Below, one piece after another: positions 42,969-51,837 of a stretch of 64,000 nt of DNA (positions within the stretch are counted from its first letter, which is position 1; every line of letters starts with the position of its first letter). Where the stretch lies: positions 5,382,001 through 5,446,000 of the forward strand of contig NZ_FNSY01000001.1 of the NCBI RefSeq assembly GCF_900105515.1. The letters are read 5' to 3'. Position numbers and translations under genes: made by a program. Source of the stretch: Streptomyces sp. 2131.1 (GTDB taxonomy: Bacteria; Actinomycetota; Actinomycetes; Streptomycetales; Streptomycetaceae). Under the pieces are notes generated by a model, which saw only the letters and a program-made list of their open reading frames with translations, searched no databases and was not told the DNA's origin.

Positions 42969-44273
42969 GTGACGCATGACAAAGAACGGGCTCCGGGGCA
43001 GCAGCCGTTGGCCATCGCCGGACGCCCGGTGGCGACATGGCTGCGGGCCCGCGTCCCCGCCCTCACCACCCGGGTCGTCGCCCGGCTGCTGAGCGATCTG
43101 CCGGTCTATGCGGAGCTGCCGCACGAGGAGATCGCGGGCGACATCGCGGACATCGTCCAGCACAACCTGCGGCTCTTCGCGGACGTCCTCGAACACCGCA
43201 GGGCCGCCACCGACGGCGAACTCGCCCAGCAGCGCGACTCGGCGGCCCAGCGGGCGGAGGAGGGCGTGCCGCTGGACGCCATCCTCGCCGCCTACCAGGT
43301 CGGCGTCGCCATGTGCTGGGAGGAGACCGCGCGGGACGCCGGGCCCGGGGACCTGCCCGCCGTGCTGGAGATCATGGACCGGATCCTGGTCCTCCAGCAG
43401 CAGCTGACCTCGGCGGTGAGCGGCGCCTATCTGGAGGCCCGGCAGATCCTGGACAGCCAGGAACACGGCGGCCGGCACGCCCTGATGGCCGCGCTGCTCA
43501 CCGGTGAGGACCTGGACGGCTTCACCCGGCGCACCGGCCTGCGCCCGGCGGCCCGCTATCTGACGATGACGCTCGCGCTGGCGCCGCACCCGGACGAGAC
43601 GGGGGCGGTACCCGTGCGGGGGCCTGTGCGGGGCCCCGGGGCCGGTTCCGCCCTCGTGCCCGGCTCGGCGGCGGGCGCGAGCGTGGCCGCCCGGCGGAAG
43701 ATACGGCGCATCCGGACGGCCCTGGACCGGTTCGCCGGGACGCCCGCGCTGACCGCCCTGGACGCGTCCGGCGGCACCGTGCTGCTGCCCGTCGCGGAGC
43801 CGCCGCCGTGGGACGGGCCCGGCGGGCTGTGCGACCTGATCGCCGAGGCGACCCGGGCGGCGGGGGTCCCCGTCACGGCCGCCGCCGAGACCGCGTCACC
43901 GGGCGGGGTCCCGGCGGCGGTGGCCCGCAACGCGGAGATCGTCGACCTGGTGGCCCGCACCGGCCGGGCCCCCGGCCTCTACCGGCTGGCCGACCTGCTC
44001 CTGGAGTACCAGCTCAGCCGGCCCAGCGAGGCGCTGCGCGGGCTCGCGGGACTGCTGAGTCCGCTGGACGCCAAGCCGGAGCTGCTGCACACGCTGGAGA
44101 CGTACCTCGGCCACGGGCTCGACCGCAGGGCCGCGGCGGCCGCGCTGCACGTCCACCCCAACACCGTCGACTACCGCATCCGCCGCATCGACCGCCTCAC
44201 CGGCCTCTCCCCGGCCCGCCCCGCCGACCTCCAGCACCTCAGTGCGGCGCTCGTCGCGCGGCGCTCTGTGTGA
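42969..44273 (+). CDS. PucR-type regulator with RsbRD-like N-terminal domain
   Basis: 434-residue regulator. Residues about 15-150 match the RsbRD_N helical sensor region (TTRVVARLLSDLPVYAELPHEEIAGDIADI in part); the middle is a degenerate GGDEF-like/cyclase-like segment; the C terminus is the PucR HTH_30 domain (LLHTLETYLGHGLDRRAAAAALHVHPNTVDYRI, in part). It diverges from the secreted-enzyme operon 112 bp away, so it probably controls it. I chose GTG 42969 after GGGGGCTTTT; the in-frame ATG at 42909 is an alternative with no better site. Confidence 0.8.
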   Translation: MTHDKERAPGQQPLAIAGRPVATWLRARVPALTTRVVARLLSDLPVYAELPHEEIAGDIADIVQHNLRLFADVLEHRRAATDGELAQQRDSAAQRAEEGVPLDAILAAYQVGVAMCWEETARDAGPGDLPAVLEIMDRILVLQQQLTSAVSGAYLEARQILDSQEHGGRHALMAALLTGEDLDGFTRRTGLRPAARYLTMTLALAPHPDETGAVPVRGPVRGPGAGSALVPGSAAGASVAARRKIRRIRTALDRFAGTPALTALDASGGTVLLPVAEPPPWDGPGGLCDLIAEATRAAGVPVTAAAETASPGGVPAAVARNAEIVDLVARTGRAPGLYRLADLLLEYQLSRPSEALRGLAGLLSPLDAKPELLHTLETYLGHGLDRRAAAAALHVHPNTVDYRIRRIDRLTGLSPARPADLQHLSAALVARRSV

Positions 44274-44280
44274 GGGGAGG

Positions 44281-44306
44281 GAACGACCGCCGCCGTACGG
44301 TCGTTC
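44281..44306 (+). terminator. Terminator after the PucR-type gene
   Basis: GAACGACCG (44281-44289) pairs perfectly with CGGTCGTTC (44298-44306). Confidence 0.75.
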
Positions 44307-44336
44307 GGTGGGCATGAGCGGACAGCTGGTACGTGA

Positions 44337-44528
44337 GGGTCGCTCAGGGACCGGGCCGGGCGCCATCACTCCGACGCCCGGTGGACGCAGACCTTCCGGT
44401 CCCGGCCGCTGTCGAAGGAGGAGAACGAGGGGCGCCTGGAGGCGGCCGGGCCGAAGGCGGACCGCTACCTCACGGACGACGGGGTCTGGGTGCGGGCGGG
44501 TGCCCGTGCGGGCGGGGCCGCCGGACCG
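44337..44528 (+). pseudogene. Possible remnant of a coding sequence
   Basis: From 44337 a plus-strand frame reads like protein (RTFRSRPLSKEENEGRLEA, then ADRYLTDDGVWVRAG) with high third-position GC, but it has a stop immediately upstream, no start codon, and loses coding character where it meets the lipoprotein gene. I do not recognise the family. It may be a decayed 3' piece or chance. Confidence 0.25.
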
Positions 44529-44876
44529 TCAGTGGACCGTGCTGAAGCTGCGCCAGGGCAGCGCGTTCGGCGCGTTGACGTCGGAGAAGGTGGTGGCCAC
44601 GTACGTCGTTCCCGGGCCGGTGCAGTTCGGTGTCCGGTACAGGATGATGTCGACCAGGGTCTCGTTCGCCACCGCCTTGGCACCGGCGGGCGCGAGCCGG
44701 TGGCAGCCCTTGACCGACGGGCTGTTCACCTCGACCACGGCGTCCCGCTCGGTCGTGTAGATGACCGGGCCGACCGCGGTCCGGCCGAGGCTCGAACAGC
44801 CCGCGACGGTCAGGGTCAGGAGCACGGCCTGGGCGGCGATGCCGAGTCGGCGGCGTCGGCGGTCGATCACGGGCAT
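44529..44876 (-). CDS. Small lipoprotein of unknown function
   Basis: 115-residue exported lipoprotein: MPVIDRRRRRLGIAAQAVLLTL is a signal peptide with the lipobox VAGC (Cys27). The mature part contains two further Cys (KGCHRL, PNCTGPG), likely a disulfide, and ends in LPWRSFSTVH. No family recognised. ATG 44876; the gene stands alone between the PucR-type and band-7 genes, and 246 bp of mostly GC-rich DNA without evident signals follow before the band-7 start. Confidence 0.7.
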   Translation of the reverse strand: MPVIDRRRRRLGIAAQAVLLTLTVAGCSSLGRTAVGPVIYTTERDAVVEVNSPSVKGCHRLAPAGAKAVANETLVDIILYRTPNCTGPGTTYVATTFSDVNAPNALPWRSFSTVH

Positions 44877-45122
44877 GGGCGCATCCTCGTCTGTCTCGTC
44901 ACCCGCGCACGCGGTGCGCGGGCCGGTGGTACGTGCCGGTGCTGGTCACCCTGCCCGCTTCCCCCGGCCCCGGCATCCGGGAAGCGGCCGGGCGGGGGAG
45001 AGGGGCGGCACCGGGCGGGTGCGCAGACGTTCGACCACGGGCGGAACCGGGCATATCGTGGCAATAGCGCACGAAATGTGCGACGCCGATCGCCGGGCTC
45101 CTCCGGCTGGCAGGGGGCCGTC

Positions 45123-46199
45123 ATGGTCCAGGACCTCTTGATCGCGGTGGTCGCGGCAGCGGCGGTGGGCGCCCTGTACCTCGCGGCGGCCGCCCGGGTC
45201 GTCAGGCAGTACGAACGGGGTGTGGTGCTCAGACTGGGCCGCCTCCGCGACGAGGTGCGCCCGCCGGGGTTCACGATGGTGCTCCCGGGCTTCGACCGGC
45301 TCCGCAAGGTCAACATGCAGATCGTCACCATGCCGGTGCCGGCCCAGGACGGCATCACCCGGGACAACGTCACGGTCCGCGTGGACGCCGTCATCTACTT
45401 CAAGGTCGTCGACCCGGCGAGCGCGGTCGTCGAGGTCGAGGACTACCGCTTCGCGGTCTCGCAGATGGCGCAGACCTCGCTGCGTTCGATCATCGGAAAG
45501 AGCGACTTGGACGACCTCCTCTCCAACCGCGAGAAGCTGAACCAGGGCCTGGAACTCATGATCGACAGCCCCGCCGTCGGCTGGGGCGTCCAGATCGACC
45601 GGGTCGAGATCAAGGACGTCTCGCTCCCGGAGACGATGAAACGCTCCATGGCCCGCCAGGCCGAGGCCGACCGTGAACGGCGCGCCCGTGTCATCAACGC
45701 GGACGCGGAGCTCCAGGCGTCCAAGAAGCTGGCCGAGGCGGCGTCGGAGATGTCCACTCAGCCGGCGGCGCTCCAGCTGCGTCTGCTCCAGACCGTGGTC
45801 GCGGTCGCGGCGGAGAAGAACTCGACACTGGTGCTGCCGTTCCCGGTGGAGCTGCTCCGATTCCTGGAACGTGCCCAGCAGGGCCCGCCGCCCGACGCCG
45901 TGCGGGCTCCGGAGCGGGGCGCGCCGGAAGTGCCCGCGGGACCGGAGCCCCCGGGCGCGGGTGCGCCCGGCCCTGTCGCGTCGTGGCCGCCGGCCACGGC
46001 CGACGGTACGGATCCCGGTGACGCCGACGTGCCCGGTCCGGGTGCGACGCCGCGGGCCGCTCCCACCATGCAGGAGGCACAGCCGCTCGCCGACGACGCG
46101 CCGGAGACGCCGCCGTCCGCCGCCGACGGCCGCTCCGAGCCGCCCGGCCCGGCACCGTCCCGGCCCACCGCGGACTGGGAGCCGTACGCCCGGCACTGA
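45123..46199 (+). CDS. SPFH/band-7 (slipin-type) membrane protein with long Pro-rich tail
   Basis: 358-residue slipin-like protein. One N-terminal transmembrane segment (about 5-25) precedes the band-7 domain (about 27-215; QYERGVVLRLGRLRDEVRPPG, VRVDAVIYFKVVDPASAVVEVE in part, ASKKLAEAASEMSTQPAALQLR). Such proteins oligomerise on the membrane and organise microdomains or proteases. The last 110 residues are Pro/Ala/Gly rich and disordered, longer than in typical slipins (about 260 residues). No NfeD partner is adjacent. ATG 45123 has GGCAGGGGG upstream. Confidence 0.9.
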   Translation: MVQDLLIAVVAAAAVGALYLAAAARVVRQYERGVVLRLGRLRDEVRPPGFTMVLPGFDRLRKVNMQIVTMPVPAQDGITRDNVTVRVDAVIYFKVVDPASAVVEVEDYRFAVSQMAQTSLRSIIGKSDLDDLLSNREKLNQGLELMIDSPAVGWGVQIDRVEIKDVSLPETMKRSMARQAEADRERRARVINADAELQASKKLAEAASEMSTQPAALQLRLLQTVVAVAAEKNSTLVLPFPVELLRFLERAQQGPPPDAVRAPERGAPEVPAGPEPPGAGAPGPVASWPPATADGTDPGDADVPGPGATPRAAPTMQEAQPLADDAPETPPSAADGRSEPPGPAPSRPTADWEPYARH

Positions 46200-46378
46200 C
46201 CGGGCGTACGCAGACGCCGGCCGTCGCCCGACCCGTACGAGCTGCGGGGACGGCGGCGGCCGGGGCGTTGTCAGACCGCCCGCCTAGACTCGCCGTGCAG
46301 AGGAGAGACCGTGCTGACCAGGCACGGAACGCCAAGGAAGCGGCCGTCGGGCCGTGCGCGACGGGAAGGGAGGGACCG

Positions 46379-49237
46379 GTGAGCACCGCACCACCGCCGC
46401 CGCAGGACGCGGACGACAGCCGTCTGCTGCGCTGTGCCGCAGTCTTCCTGCCCGGTACGCCGCCGCGGCGGGGGCGCGTCGCCTTCTGGGACCCGGCCGA
46501 CGCCCCGCTCCCCGGGGCCGCCGAAGCCCGGAGCGATGAGATCACGGTCGTCCGTCCGTCCGGGAGTGAGGTGCGCACGCACGACGTGCCCGCGCTCCTG
46601 CTTCCCGTCGACGCGGCCCTGCCCCTGCTCGCCCGCGCCCGCCACCTGCGCTCCGCCCACCCGGCGACCCGCGCCTGGGGCGCCGCCGCCCTGCACGCCC
46701 TGCACCTGGTGGCCGGTGGCCGCATGCTCCCCGGGCTGACGGCCGACGACCAGGACGCCTGGCGGGCCGGCCCTCGCGACGCCGCGGACGTCGCCCACCT
46801 GCGCGCGGTGGCCGCCGCCCTGCCCTGGGAGGGGCACGCGGTCCCGCTGCCCGGCCGGACTCCGCTCAGGCTGCCCGACCCGGAGGCCCTGATCGGCGCC
46901 TTCCTCGACGCGGTCGCCGACACCCTGCCCCGGACGCCCGCCGCCGCGTTCGCCATGGGCGCCCCCTTCGCGGCGGCCGAGCCCCAGCACCTGCCCGGCG
47001 CACGGGAATGGGCTGTCGAGGTCGCCTCGGGCTTGGACGCCGGGGTCCGGGTGTCGCTGCGCCTCGACCTCTCCGCGTACGAACTCTTCGACACGACCGG
47101 CTCCGACGGGACGGCGGGCACCCCCGAGCGGCACGCCGCCGCGGCCGTCGTCCAGGTGCACAGCCTCGCCGACCCCACCTACGTCGTCGACGCCGCCGCC
47201 CTCTGGGCCGGTGACGCGGGCGAGCCCTTCGGCCCCCGGTCCCGGATCGACACCGCGCTCGCGCTGCGCCGCGCCGCCCGCGTCTGGGCTCCGCTCGAAC
47301 GGCTGCTGGACCAGCCGGTCCCCGACGTCCTGGCCATCGGCGAGGACGAGCTGTACGAGCTGCTGGGCGACGCCGGGAGCAGGCTGGCCGCCGCCGGGGT
47401 GAGCGTCCACTGGCCCAGGGAGCTGGCCCGCACCCTCACCGCCGCCGCCGTGGTCAGGCCCGCGCCCGGGACGGCCACGGACGGCACCGCGTTCTTCGAC
47501 GCCGAACAGCTCTTCGCGTTCGACTGGCAGCTCTCGCTCGGCGACGAGCGGCTCACGGAGGCCGAGATGGACGTGCTCGCCGAGGCGCACCGCCCCGTGG
47601 TGCGGCTGCGGGACCAATGGGTCGTCGTCGACCCCTCGCTCGTCCGCAAGGCGCGCAAGCGGGAGCTGGGCCTGCTCGACCCGGTGGACGCCCTGGCCGT
47701 CGCCCTGACCGGCAGCGCCGACGTGGACGGCGAGCAGGTCGAGGCGGTGCCGGCCGGTGCGCTGGCGGAGCTGCGGACCCGACTGCTCACCGAGGACGCC
47801 GTGGCGGCCCCGCCGCCCGGACTCCACGCGACGCTCCGCGACTACCAGCTGCGCGGGCTGGCCTGGCTGGACCGGATGACCTCGCTCGGCCTCGGCGGCT
47901 GCCTCGCCGACGACATGGGCCTCGGCAAGACGATCACCCTGATCGCCCTCCACCTCCACCGCGACCACCCCGCTCCCACGCTGGTGGTCTGCCCCGCTTC
48001 CCTGCTGGGCAACTGGCACCGCGAGATCAACCGCTTCGCCCCCGGCGTCCCCGTGCGCAGATTCCACGGCGCCGGCCGTACCCTCGCCGGGGCCGAACGG
48101 GGCTTCGTCCTCACCACGTACGGCACGATGCGCTCCAGCGCGGCCGAACTGGCCGCCCACCGCTGGGGACTGGTCGTCGCCGACGAGGCGCAGCACGTCA
48201 AGAACCCCCACTCCTCCACCGCGAAGGCGCTGAGGACCATCCCCTCCCCGGCGCGGGTCGCCCTCACCGGCACCCCCGTGGAGAACAACCTCTCCGAGCT
48301 GTGGGCGCTGCTCGACTGGACGACACCCGGACTGCTCGGCCCCCTCAAGGCGTTCCGGGCAAGGCACGCCCGGATCGTGGAGAACACCGGCACGGCGGCG
48401 GGCCTCGGCAACGACGAGGCGGTGGAGCGGCTGTCCCGGCTCGTCCGGCCGTTCCTGCTGCGCCGCAAGAAGTCCGACCCCGGCATCGCGCCCGAGCTGC
48501 CGCCCAAGACGGAGACCGACCACCCCGTCTTCCTCACCCGCGAGCAGGCCACGCTGTACGAGGCCACCGTGCGCGAGACCATGGCCTTCGTCGAGGCGTC
48601 CGAGGGCATCGCGCGACGCGGGCTGATCATGAAGCTGCTGGCCTCACTGAAGCAGATCTGCAACCACCCGGCGCAGTATCTGAAGGAGGACGCGGCCCGG
48701 CTCACCGGACGCTCGGGAAAGCTCGCCCTCCTCGACGAACTCCTCGACACGATCCTCGCCGAGGACGGCTCGGTGCTGGTCTTCACCCAGTACGTGACGA
48801 TGGCCCGGCTGCTGTCCGCCCATCTGGCCGCGCGCGCGATCCCCTCCCAACTCCTGCACGGCGGCACCCCGGTGGCCGAGCGGGAGAGGATGGTGGACCG
48901 CTTCCAGTCCGGCGAGGTCCCCGTCTTCCTGCTCTCTCTGAAGGCCGCGGGCACGGGCCTCAACCTCACCCGGGCCGCCCATGTCATCCACTACGACCGC
49001 TGGTGGAACCCGGCCGTCGAGGAGCAGGCCACGGACCGGGCCTACCGCATCGGCCAGACCCAGCCCGTGCAGGTCCACCGGCTGATCGCCGAGGGCACGG
49101 TGGAGGACCGCATCGGCGAGATGCTGCTCGCCAAGCGGGCGCTGGCCGACGCCGTCCTCGGCAGCGGCGAGAGCGCGCTGACCGAGCTGAGCGACCGCGA
49201 CCTGGCCGACCTCGTCTCCCTCCGGAGGCCGTCATGA
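46379..49237 (+). CDS. SNF2/Rad54-family DEAD/DEAH helicase
   Basis: 952-residue SF2 helicase. The N-terminal 450 residues include the bacterial SNF2-associated domain (FDWQLSLGDERLTEAEMDVLA at about 380-400). The motor has Walker A CLADDMGLGKTITLIAL, DEAQ box VVADEAQHVKNP, LTGTPVENNLSELWALLD and C-terminal motifs VFTQYVTMA and ATDRAYRIGQTQPVQVHRL. It likely remodels DNA-protein complexes using ATP. The GTG start 46379 follows GGAAGGGAGGGACCG. Its stop overlaps the start of the SWIM gene (ATGA), indicating that both act together, as in other bacteria where SNF2 and SWIM proteins pair. Confidence 0.93.
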   Translation: MSTAPPPPQDADDSRLLRCAAVFLPGTPPRRGRVAFWDPADAPLPGAAEARSDEITVVRPSGSEVRTHDVPALLLPVDAALPLLARARHLRSAHPATRAWGAAALHALHLVAGGRMLPGLTADDQDAWRAGPRDAADVAHLRAVAAALPWEGHAVPLPGRTPLRLPDPEALIGAFLDAVADTLPRTPAAAFAMGAPFAAAEPQHLPGAREWAVEVASGLDAGVRVSLRLDLSAYELFDTTGSDGTAGTPERHAAAAVVQVHSLADPTYVVDAAALWAGDAGEPFGPRSRIDTALALRRAARVWAPLERLLDQPVPDVLAIGEDELYELLGDAGSRLAAAGVSVHWPRELARTLTAAAVVRPAPGTATDGTAFFDAEQLFAFDWQLSLGDERLTEAEMDVLAEAHRPVVRLRDQWVVVDPSLVRKARKRELGLLDPVDALAVALTGSADVDGEQVEAVPAGALAELRTRLLTEDAVAAPPPGLHATLRDYQLRGLAWLDRMTSLGLGGCLADDMGLGKTITLIALHLHRDHPAPTLVVCPASLLGNWHREINRFAPGVPVRRFHGAGRTLAGAERGFVLTTYGTMRSSAAELAAHRWGLVVADEAQHVKNPHSSTAKALRTIPSPARVALTGTPVENNLSELWALLDWTTPGLLGPLKAFRARHARIVENTGTAAGLGNDEAVERLSRLVRPFLLRRKKSDPGIAPELPPKTETDHPVFLTREQATLYEATVRETMAFVEASEGIARRGLIMKLLASLKQICNHPAQYLKEDAARLTGRSGKLALLDELLDTILAEDGSVLVFTQYVTMARLLSAHLAARAIPSQLLHGGTPVAERERMVDRFQSGEVPVFLLSLKAAGTGLNLTRAAHVIHYDRWWNPAVEEQATDRAYRIGQTQPVQVHRLIAEGTVEDRIGEMLLAKRALADAVLGSGESALTELSDRDLADLVSLRRPS

Positions 49238-50580
49238 GCCCCGCCCCCCGCCGCCGCCCGGACACCGCCCGCCCCACCTCCGGACCGCTCGCCGCCCGCC
49301 ACGACACCCGCCCCGGCGCCCGTTCCCGTCCCGGGCCCGACGATCTGCGGCGCACCTTCGAGGCCGTTCCGGCGCGCACCTCCGGCGAGGGCGAGCCGTT
49401 CGCCGAGAGCTGGTGGGGCCGGGCCTGGGTGGCGGCGCTCGAATCCCTGTCGACGGACGGCCCGCGCCTGGCCCGGGGACGGGACTACGCGGACGGCGGG
49501 CACGTCGCCGCGATCACCGTCACGCCGGGTCACGTCGTCGCCTATGTGCACGGCAGCCGCCCCCGCCCGTACCGGGCCGAGCTGCGGCTGCGTACGTTCA
49601 CCGACCCCGACTGGGACACCCTGCTGGACGAGGTCGCCGCCCGGCCCGGGCACCTGGCCGCGCTGCTCGCCAAGGAGATGCCGCACTCCCTGGCCGAGAC
49701 CGCGACCGCCGCCGGCATGACGCTGCTGCCCGCCCCCGGCGACCTCGACCCCGCCTGCACCTGCCCCGACCGCGGCCGCCCCTGCAAGCACGTCGCCGCC
49801 CTCAGCTACCAGATGGCGCTCCTGCTGGACACCGACCCATTCGTCCTGCTCCTGCTGCGCGGCCGGGGCGAGCGCGAGCTGCTGGAGGAGCTGGGCCGGC
49901 GCAACGCCGCGCACTCCGCCCGGGAGCGGCCCCCCGCCCCCGACACCCCGTCCGTGCCCGCCGGGGAGGCGCTGGCCGACCGGTTCCTGCCGCCGCTGCC
50001 CGCGACGTTCCCGGTGGACCCGCACCCGGGCCGGCCGCCCGCCTACCCCGCCCTGCCCGGGGCCCGGGACCCGCTCGCCCTGGACCAGCTCGCCACCGAC
50101 GCGGCGGCCCGCGCCCACACCCTGCTGACCACCGGCGACGACCCGCTCGCCGGGCTCACCACCTGGCAGGACGCCGTCCGTCTCGCGGCGGCCGGACCCA
50201 CCGCCGGGCTCACCTCGACCACCCGCGCCCTCTACCGGGAGCTGGCCTCCGCCACCGGCCGCAACACCACGGACCTGGCCCGGGCCGTGGCCGCCTGGCG
50301 GCAGGGCGAGGCCGAGGGCCTGGCGGTCCTGGAGACGCCGTGGGACCCCCCGGCGGGCCCCTTCGACCGCGCCCGCCCGGCCCTCGCGGCGGCCGGCTTC
50401 CCCCGCTTCCAGCCCTGGCGCAACCACCTCACCCACCCCGGTCACGCCTTCCAGCTCCGCTTCGGCCGCGACGGCCGCTGGTACGGCTACGAGTCGGACC
50501 CGGGCGAGGACGAGTGGTGGCCGCGCGCCGCGCCGGCCACCGACCCGGTCGGCGCCCTCCTGGAGCTGACCGGCGGCTGA
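49234..50580 (+). CDS. SWIM zinc-finger protein, partner of SNF2 helicase
   Basis: 448-residue protein with a SWIM zinc finger at about 172-186 (ACTCPDRGRPCKHVAAL, pattern CxC...CxH) and the preceding GRDYADGGHVAAITVTPGHV segment typical of SWIM partners of SNF2. The C-terminal half is Ala/Pro/Leu rich with a Trp-rich end (RWYGYESDPGEDEWWPRAA). Probably binds DNA or protein to guide the helicase. ATG 49234 overlaps the helicase stop by 4 bp. Its own stop lies in the terminator shared with the convergent TetR gene. Confidence 0.88.
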   Translation: MSPAPRRRPDTARPTSGPLAARHDTRPGARSRPGPDDLRRTFEAVPARTSGEGEPFAESWWGRAWVAALESLSTDGPRLARGRDYADGGHVAAITVTPGHVVAYVHGSRPRPYRAELRLRTFTDPDWDTLLDEVAARPGHLAALLAKEMPHSLAETATAAGMTLLPAPGDLDPACTCPDRGRPCKHVAALSYQMALLLDTDPFVLLLLRGRGERELLEELGRRNAAHSARERPPAPDTPSVPAGEALADRFLPPLPATFPVDPHPGRPPAYPALPGARDPLALDQLATDAAARAHTLLTTGDDPLAGLTTWQDAVRLAAAGPTAGLTSTTRALYRELASATGRNTTDLARAVAAWRQGEAEGLAVLETPWDPPAGPFDRARPALAAAGFPRFQPWRNHLTHPGHAFQLRFGRDGRWYGYESDPGEDEWWPRAAPATDPVGALLELTGG

Positions 50581-50601
50581 AGGCCGGGCCGGCCTTCAGC
50601 C
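50575..50601. terminator. Bidirectional terminator containing both stop codons
   Basis: GGCTGAAGGCC (50575-50585) pairs perfectly with GGCCTTCAGCC (50591-50601). The TGA of the SWIM gene and the TGA of the convergent TetR gene lie in the two arms. Confidence 0.85.
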
Positions 50602-51180
50602 GCGCCCGGGCAGGACGGAGTCGACCACCGTGGCCGCGAACCCGGGCGGGACGGGCTCGTTCCTGAGCACCGCCCGCACCCACACGGCCCCGGCGATCAG
50701 ATCGAGCAGCAGCATCGGGTCGGCACCCGGTGCCAGTTCGCCGCGTGCGGCGGCCCGGGCGAACACCGGCTGCTCGCGGGAAAACCGGTCGGCGAAGAAG
50801 TCCCTTGCCAGCACGGCGAGTTCGTCGTCGGGCAGACCCGTCCCCGAGGCCAGAGCCCGCACGATCGCCCGGGTCCGCACCCCGGTGGCCAGCTCGGTCA
50901 CCTGCTCCGCGAGGGCGATCAGGTCCCCGCGCAGCGAACCGGTGTCGGGGATCTCGATGTTCAGGACGCGGGCCCGGAGCAGCGCGGCGCGCAGCAGCGG
51001 CGCCTTCGACGGCCACCAGCGGTAGATCGTCGTCTTGTTGACGCCGGCCTCCTGGGCGACGGCCTCGACGGTGAGCCCCGCGTACCCGCGTTCGGCGAGC
51101 AGCCGCAGGGTGGCGTCGAAGATCGCCTCGGCGGCGCGGGGGCCCTTGCCGGAGCGGGGTGGCGGGGGAGGGGCGGGCAT
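50596..51180 (-). CDS. TetR family transcriptional regulator
   Basis: 194-residue repressor. The N-terminal HTH domain (about 20-66) reads AEAIFDATLRLLAERGYAGL then VEAVAQEAGVNKTTIYRWWPSK; the C-terminal ligand domain is TetR_C_16-like (RAIVRALASGTGLPDDELAV). ATG 51180 begins MPAPPPPPRSG; an in-frame ATG at 51207 would put the operator inside the coding region. It diverges from the HXXEE gene and both promoters share a 26-bp palindrome, so autoregulation with control of that gene is likely. Confidence 0.92.
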   Translation of the reverse strand: MPAPPPPPRSGKGPRAAEAIFDATLRLLAERGYAGLTVEAVAQEAGVNKTTIYRWWPSKAPLLRAALLRARVLNIEIPDTGSLRGDLIALAEQVTELATGVRTRAIVRALASGTGLPDDELAVLARDFFADRFSREQPVFARAAARGELAPGADPMLLLDLIAGAVWVRAVLRNEPVPPGFAATVVDSVLPGRG

Positions 51181-51195
51181 GGCGGCTCCAGACAA

Positions 51196-51221
51196 AATGC
51201 AACGCAACGTTGCGTTGCATT
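51196..51221. promoter_or_regulatory. 26-bp perfect palindrome, TetR operator
   Basis: AATGCAACGCAAC (51196-51208) is followed directly by its exact reverse complement GTTGCGTTGCATT (51209-51221). It lies between the divergent TetR and HXXEE genes, 15 bp before the TetR ATG. Within each arm GCAAC is doubled (GCAACGCAAC), which could seat two dimers. Confidence 0.85.
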
Positions 51222-51267
51222 ATAGGCTGCGGTCGACCACCGGCACACGGCACACGGAGGGGCGCTC

Positions 51268-51813
51268 ATGAGGACCGACAGGAAGTCCGGGGTTTCCGCA
51301 GCGGTGACCTGGGGGCTGCTGGCTGCCTGGGCGGCCAACGACCTGGAGGAGATCGCCACCATGGCGGGCTGGCTCCGGACCGCGCGGCCCAAGTTGAAGG
51401 ACCGCCTGCCCTGGGTGCCCGACCGCGTGTGGAAGCGGGCGGACCTCACGCAGCGCGAGGTGAACACGGCCATCGGCCTCATGGGCGTGCTCGTCGCGGC
51501 GGCGGCGGCCGAAGGGGCACGCACGGGCGGCCGGAGCGCGTTCTTCCGTACGACCCTGGCCGGATTCGGGCTCCACGGCGTGGTGCACCTGGCGCAGTCT
51601 GCGGCGTACGGCGGCTATACGCCCGGGGTGGCCACATCCCCGACCGTCGTCGTCCCGTACTCGCTCTGGGCGCTGCGCCGCCTGCGCGCGGCGGGCATTC
51701 CGGTGGGAGGCGCCCGCGCGACAGCGGCCGGACTGGCGTTCCTGCCGGTGGCGGTGGCGGGCGTCCATGCGGCGGCCCGGGTGCTGGCCCGGCCGCGTAC
51801 ACCCGACGCCTGA
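51268..51813 (+). CDS. HXXEE domain membrane protein
   Basis: 181-residue membrane protein of the HXXEE family. The first helix has WAANDLEEIATMAGWL (the Asn replaces the usual His of the name-giving motif), and a second motif is FGLHGVVHLAQSAAYGGYTPG. Four hydrophobic segments are seen. The conserved acids and His suggest a membrane enzyme or metal site, but function is unknown. ATG 51268 has GGAGGGG upstream. Expression is likely held by the neighbouring TetR repressor. Confidence 0.8.
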   Translation: MRTDRKSGVSAAVTWGLLAAWAANDLEEIATMAGWLRTARPKLKDRLPWVPDRVWKRADLTQREVNTAIGLMGVLVAAAAAEGARTGGRSAFFRTTLAGFGLHGVVHLAQSAAYGGYTPGVATSPTVVVPYSLWALRRLRAAGIPVGGARATAAGLAFLPVAVAGVHAAARVLARPRTPDA

Positions 51814-51837
51814 CCGGGCGCGTGGCCCGCCGCCCTC

